Source: CAYVJW01 sp964451885
GTDB taxonomy: Bacteria > Patescibacteriota > Gracilibacteria > UBA4473
Assembly: GCA_964451885.1 (NCBI GenBank)
Contig: CAYVJW010000087.1
Coordinates: forward strand, 1 to 6,944
Reading direction: 5' to 3'
DNA length: 6,944 bases
Shown here: in pieces, positions 4,704-6,944 of the stretch
How positions within the stretch are numbered: position 1 is the stretch's first letter
Layout of the letters: every line of letters starts with the position of its first letter
The notes under the pieces: model-generated
The model's input: only the letters and a program-made list of their open reading frames with translations
Databases searched by the model: none
Told to the model about the DNA's origin: nothing
Program-made: the position numbers and the translations under genes

Positions 4704-5462
4704 ATGACTGAAGAAAATACGGCAGTGGCGGAAAAGAATGAGAAAGCGGTTGCCGGCGAGAAAGAAAAAAAATCGCCTCAAAAGGATCACCGCCCTAACC
4801 GTGGCCAGAGGCGAGGTCAAGGCGGAAATAGGCAGCGTGAACCGAAAGAATACGAGGAAACTATTTTGCATATTGCACGAGTAACCCGTGTTGTAAAAGG
4901 AGGCCGGAGAATGCGTTTTCGTGTTTCTGTTATCATTGGGAATAAAAAAGGAAAAGTGGGTTTTGGAATTGGAAAAGCAACAGAAGTTTTAGTAGGAGTA
5001 CAAAAAGCCGTTGCTATGGCCAAGAAGAGCTTGGTATCAGTGCCGATATTTGAAGATTCAATCCCGCATGAAGTGAAAGGAAATTATAAAGCCACAAAAG
5101 TACTTCTCTTTCCGGCCCCGGAAGGAACGGGAGTTATCGCCGGAGGGGCAGTCAGAAAAATCCTCGAACTTGCGGGTGTGAAAAACGTCCTCTCCAAGAC
5201 ACACGGTTCAAGAACTCCGATCAACATGGCTCACAGCACATTTGATGCCTTAGCCCAATTACAAAACAGAACACCCAAGAAAAAAGAAAAAGAAGTTGAA
5301 GAGGAAGCAGTGGAGGGAAAAGAAGAAAAAGCAAAAGAAGAAAAGCCTAAAAAAGAAGTGAAACCTGAGGAAGCAAAATCTGCGAAAAAAGTAGAAAAGA
5401 AAGTAGCTCCTAAGAAAGAGAAAGCAGGCGAGCGGGCAAGTAAACAAGCGGGAAAGAAATAA
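4704..5462 (+). CDS. rpsE: 30S ribosomal protein S5 (uS5) with charged N- and C-terminal extensions
   Basis: S5 sits on the solvent side of the 30S body near S4 and influences decoding fidelity and mRNA unwinding. The core (about residues 51-187 of 252) is normal. The dsRNA-binding-like N-domain has VVKGGRRMRFRVSVIIGN (63-80) and GKVGFGIGKATEV. The C-domain has APEGTGVIAGGAVRKILELAG and SKTHGSRTPINMA. Typical S5 is about 165-170 residues. Here a 50-residue hydrophilic N-terminus (RGQRRGQGG-type) and a tail of about 65 residues made almost only of Lys, Glu, Ala, Pro and Val are added. The tail is encoded by an A/G-rich tract (5275-5460). Both extensions are probably disordered and surface-exposed. 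ATG 4704 is the first start. No L30 gene follows. Confidence 0.96.
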   Translation: MTEENTAVAEKNEKAVAGEKEKKSPQKDHRPNRGQRRGQGGNRQREPKEYEETILHIARVTRVVKGGRRMRFRVSVIIGNKKGKVGFGIGKATEVLVGVQKAVAMAKKSLVSVPIFEDSIPHEVKGNYKATKVLLFPAPEGTGVIAGGAVRKILELAGVKNVLSKTHGSRTPINMAHSTFDALAQLQNRTPKKKEKEVEEEAVEGKEEKAKEEKPKKEVKPEEAKSAKKVEKKVAPKKEKAGERASKQAGKK

Positions 5463-5478
5463 TGATATTCAGAAAACG

Positions 5479-5499
5479 AGGTCGAGCTGCTCTCGACTT
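5479..5499 (+). other. Hairpin in the S5-L15 spacer
   Basis: GTCGAG (5481-5486) pairs perfectly with CTCGAC (5492-5497) around CTGCT. A G.U and an A-T pair extend it to eight pairs. It lies about 16 nt after the S5 stop and runs directly into the TCTAA heptamers, without a T-run. It is a possible mRNA processing or stabilising element, or the scar where L30 would be. Confidence 0.5.
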
Positions 5500-5524
5500 C
5501 TAAGCTCTAATAACTAAGCTCTAA
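5498..5524. repeat. Four CTAA heptamers before the L15 start
   Basis: CTAA starts at 5500, 5507, 5514 and 5521, always 7 nt apart. The flanking bases alternate between GCTCTAA-like and TAACTAA words. TAA codons fall in all three frames. The array ends five bases before the ATG at 5530. Confidence 0.75.
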
Positions 5525-5529
5525 AAACC

Positions 5530-5976
5530 ATGAAACTACACGAACTGGCACCTAAAATCGCTAAAAAATCTCGTAAACGCGTAGGGCGGGGGAACGGCAG
5601 CGGACATGGAACCTATTGCGGACGGGGGTGCAATGGCCAAAATGCACGTAGCGGCGGCGGAGTAAGGCTTGGTTTTGAAGGAGGCCAGAGCGGGGTCTTG
5701 CAAAGGATGCCGAAAATGAGGGGATTTAAAAATCCAACGAGGATTGAAACAAGACCTTTAAGCTTGTCTTTTCTAGATAAAAACTTCGAAGACGGAGAAA
5801 AGGTGAATTTTGAAGTACTGCTCGAAAAGAATTTATTAGCAAATAAAGATGTGAGTGTGAAGATTTTAGGAAACGGAGAAATCACGAAAAAAGTAGAAAT
5901 TGAAGGAATTCAAACATCCGCATCCGCGAAGAAGAAGATTGAGAAGGCGGGGGGAAAAGTCAATCAGGGGTCTTGA
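5530..5976 (+). CDS. rplO: 50S ribosomal protein L15 (uL15)
   Basis: L15 is a late-assembly large-subunit protein whose long N-terminal arm reaches into 23S rRNA. The 148 residues carry MKLHELAPK, the glycine-rich arm VGRGNGSGHGTYCGRG (18-33), GQNARSGGGVRLGFEGGQ (36-53) and LQRMPKMRGFKNP. The C-terminal domain ends SASAKKKIEKAGGKV (130-144). Length is normal. It follows S5 directly, as in CPR genomes, where L30 is universally missing. Translation ends at TGA, which with intact frames elsewhere supports the standard genetic code. No secY follows and no good terminator is visible; a new promoter begins within about 10 bases of the stop. Confidence 0.97.
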   Translation: MKLHELAPKIAKKSRKRVGRGNGSGHGTYCGRGCNGQNARSGGGVRLGFEGGQSGVLQRMPKMRGFKNPTRIETRPLSLSFLDKNFEDGEKVNFEVLLEKNLLANKDVSVKILGNGEITKKVEIEGIQTSASAKKKIEKAGGKVNQGS

Positions 5977-5984
5977 AAAATAAT

Positions 5985-6013
5985 TTGATTATCTGGTCAA
6001 GTTATTGTATAAT
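5985..6013 (+). promoter_or_regulatory. Sigma70-like promoter for the secreted protein gene
   Basis: TTGATT (5985-5990) and a perfect TATAAT (6008-6013) are separated by 17 bp. The start would fall near 6019-6021, coinciding with the ATG at 6020. This predicts a leaderless or near-leaderless mRNA. The promoter lies immediately after L15 and separates the next gene from the r-protein unit. Confidence 0.65.
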
Positions 6014-6019
6014 ATGCTG

Positions 6020-6889
6020 ATGCTTAAATTTTTCATCAGTATTGCTTTTGCCGTAGGAGTTGTATTTCCGGGTTCTATTGATGTAGAAGCATTAGATGAA
6101 AAGCCGTTAGTTTTAGAAGTTCCAAGGAAAGCAAATATTCCTGTTCAAATCCCGCTCAAAGACGAAGAAAAATATGCTACTTTTCGACAAAAAGCTGAAA
6201 GTTACTTATCCGGGGGAGAAACAAATGAATGTGCAAAATTTGTAAACCGCATGTTTTTGGTTCGATTCGGGAAGTTAATGTTTGGAAATGCCTGGGATTT
6301 ACAATTGAACGAAGAAAATCGGAAATTTATAAAACTGCTTTGGCGTCTGAAGGAAACAGATTTTAACAGGGAAAATGATTTGAGATTATATAATTACCAA
6401 GACAGAGGAAATCATTTTCGCCAGTTGTATTCAATCATTGAAGTACAAAAACATCCCATCGGAGTTATCGGATTTATGTATCGATACTCATTTTATCGCG
6501 ACCAAATTGTTGCGTTTGAAAATGTAATTCCTCAATCACATATTGCTTTTTTAGCGGGAAAAAAAAAGTTTTTCTTTGAAAATATATCGAACAGTCCGAA
6601 ATATCTTGAAGAAGTGATAAATGAAAAATATGGAGAAATGCATGATTATGAGAAAGATTTCGTGTGGAAAAGAGTTCCGCTAAGAAAGATACTTGCTCCC
6701 GGAGAAAAGCATTATTATGATGATTACCTGATAGAAGAACAGTTCAAAAAAGTAAAAGCCGAAAGCCTGCTGGAAGTTTTTCTCCGAAAACACAGAAATA
6801 ATCGCATTACTCCGTTGTTTCGCCCGGTTTCTTTTTCCCGGATTTCGGATGAACTGATTGAAGAAATAGAATTACAAAAAGGATACTAA
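6020..6889 (+). CDS. Secreted protein of unknown function, possible papain-like-fold hydrolase
   Basis: I do not recognise this protein. From ATG 6020 it has 289 residues, starting with a signal peptide (MLKFFISIAFAVGVVF) and a VEA|LDEK cleavage-like site near residue 24. The pattern ECAKFVNRMF (Cys71) followed by GNAWDL (about 89-94) resembles the catalytic-Cys helix of NlpC/P60, CHAP and related amidases. QSHIAFLAGKKKFFFENI then offers His174 and Asn188 in the order expected for the rest of a triad. The spacing between Cys and His is long for these families, so this is a hypothesis. The rest is rich in Lys, Glu and aromatics and has no membrane segment. ATG 6014 is an alternative start two codons upstream. 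The -10 box overlaps the TTG at 6005, so that start is unlikely. There is no Shine-Dalgarno sequence. It occupies the place of secY after L15. Confidence 0.7.
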   Translation: MLKFFISIAFAVGVVFPGSIDVEALDEKPLVLEVPRKANIPVQIPLKDEEKYATFRQKAESYLSGGETNECAKFVNRMFLVRFGKLMFGNAWDLQLNEENRKFIKLLWRLKETDFNRENDLRLYNYQDRGNHFRQLYSIIEVQKHPIGVIGFMYRYSFYRDQIVAFENVIPQSHIAFLAGKKKFFFENISNSPKYLEEVINEKYGEMHDYEKDFVWKRVPLRKILAPGEKHYYDDYLIEEQFKKVKAESLLEVFLRKHRNNRITPLFRPVSFSRISDELIEEIELQKGY

Positions 6890-6944
6890 ATTTGGCCGAA
6901 TAGCCAGAGCCCATTGCTGAGCTCCAGCCTTCTAAGAACCGGAC
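6890..6944. other. Intergenic end of window
   Basis: The sequence is short and more GC-rich than the gene before it. It contains one TTCTAAG word at 6930-6936, like the units of the spacer arrays, but the window ends before any periodicity could be seen. Confidence 0.4.

Noticed and set aside
1935..5976. Alternative genetic code (UGA read as glycine)
   Set aside because: No r-protein contains an in-frame TGA, L15 ends naturally at TGA with a normal length, and the glycines use GGN codons.
5977..6004. Terminator after L15
   Set aside because: Only a 5-bp AT stem can be drawn and there is no T-run. The promoter for the next gene occupies the space.

Overview
The window is a bacterial chromosomal segment of roughly 40% GC by eye. 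It is dominated by a truncated spc-type ribosomal protein cluster, all on the + strand: L24, L5, zinc-type S14, S8, L6, L18, S5, L15. Several traits point to the Candidate Phyla Radiation (Patescibacteria). L30 is absent between S5 and L15, S14 is of the short zinc-binding type, and the L5 sequence resembles CPR homologues as I remember them. None of the r-protein starts has a visible Shine-Dalgarno sequence. The lineage within CPR is not resolved; a Peregrinibacteria/Gracilibacteria-like group is only a guess. All genes read cleanly with the standard code: there are no in-frame TGA codons, and L15 ends in TGA. This argues against the UGA=Gly code of Gracilibacteria and Absconditabacteria.

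Layout. Positions 1-743 hold no convincing intact gene. They carry a long hairpin (55-91), three degenerate 23-bp tandem repeats (306-374), a 9-bp-stem palindrome (365-386) and, on the minus strand, the decayed C-terminus of a RAYT/IS200-like Y1 transposase (390-569). Next comes an exported three-domain SLH protein (780-1838) with its own promoter and a signal peptide encoded by octamer-like repeats. A promoter at 1858-1885 then starts the r-protein cluster (1935-5976). After L15, where secY would be expected, there is a new promoter (5985-6013) and an unrecognised secreted protein (6020-6889) with a possible Cys/His hydrolase motif.

The most unusual signal is in the spacers. L24-L5 has a 1-nt gap. 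All the other r-protein spacers are 37-112 nt long and contain short tandem repeats with a strict 7-nt period, sometimes 7+9=16. Several word families occur: (R)(T/C)TCTAA-type, TGANTAA and RACAAGG-like. The TCTAA type usually lies just upstream of the next start codon, where a Shine-Dalgarno sequence would normally be. Because 7 is not a multiple of 3 and most units contain TAA or TGA, the arrays place stops in all three frames. They resemble the heptameric STRRs of heterocystous cyanobacteria, but here they sit inside an essential operon.

The eight r-proteins would be co-transcribed and co-assembled into both ribosomal subunits. The two flanking genes are both exported proteins. Each has a sigma70-like promoter so close to its likely ATG that a leaderless or near-leaderless transcript is suggested.
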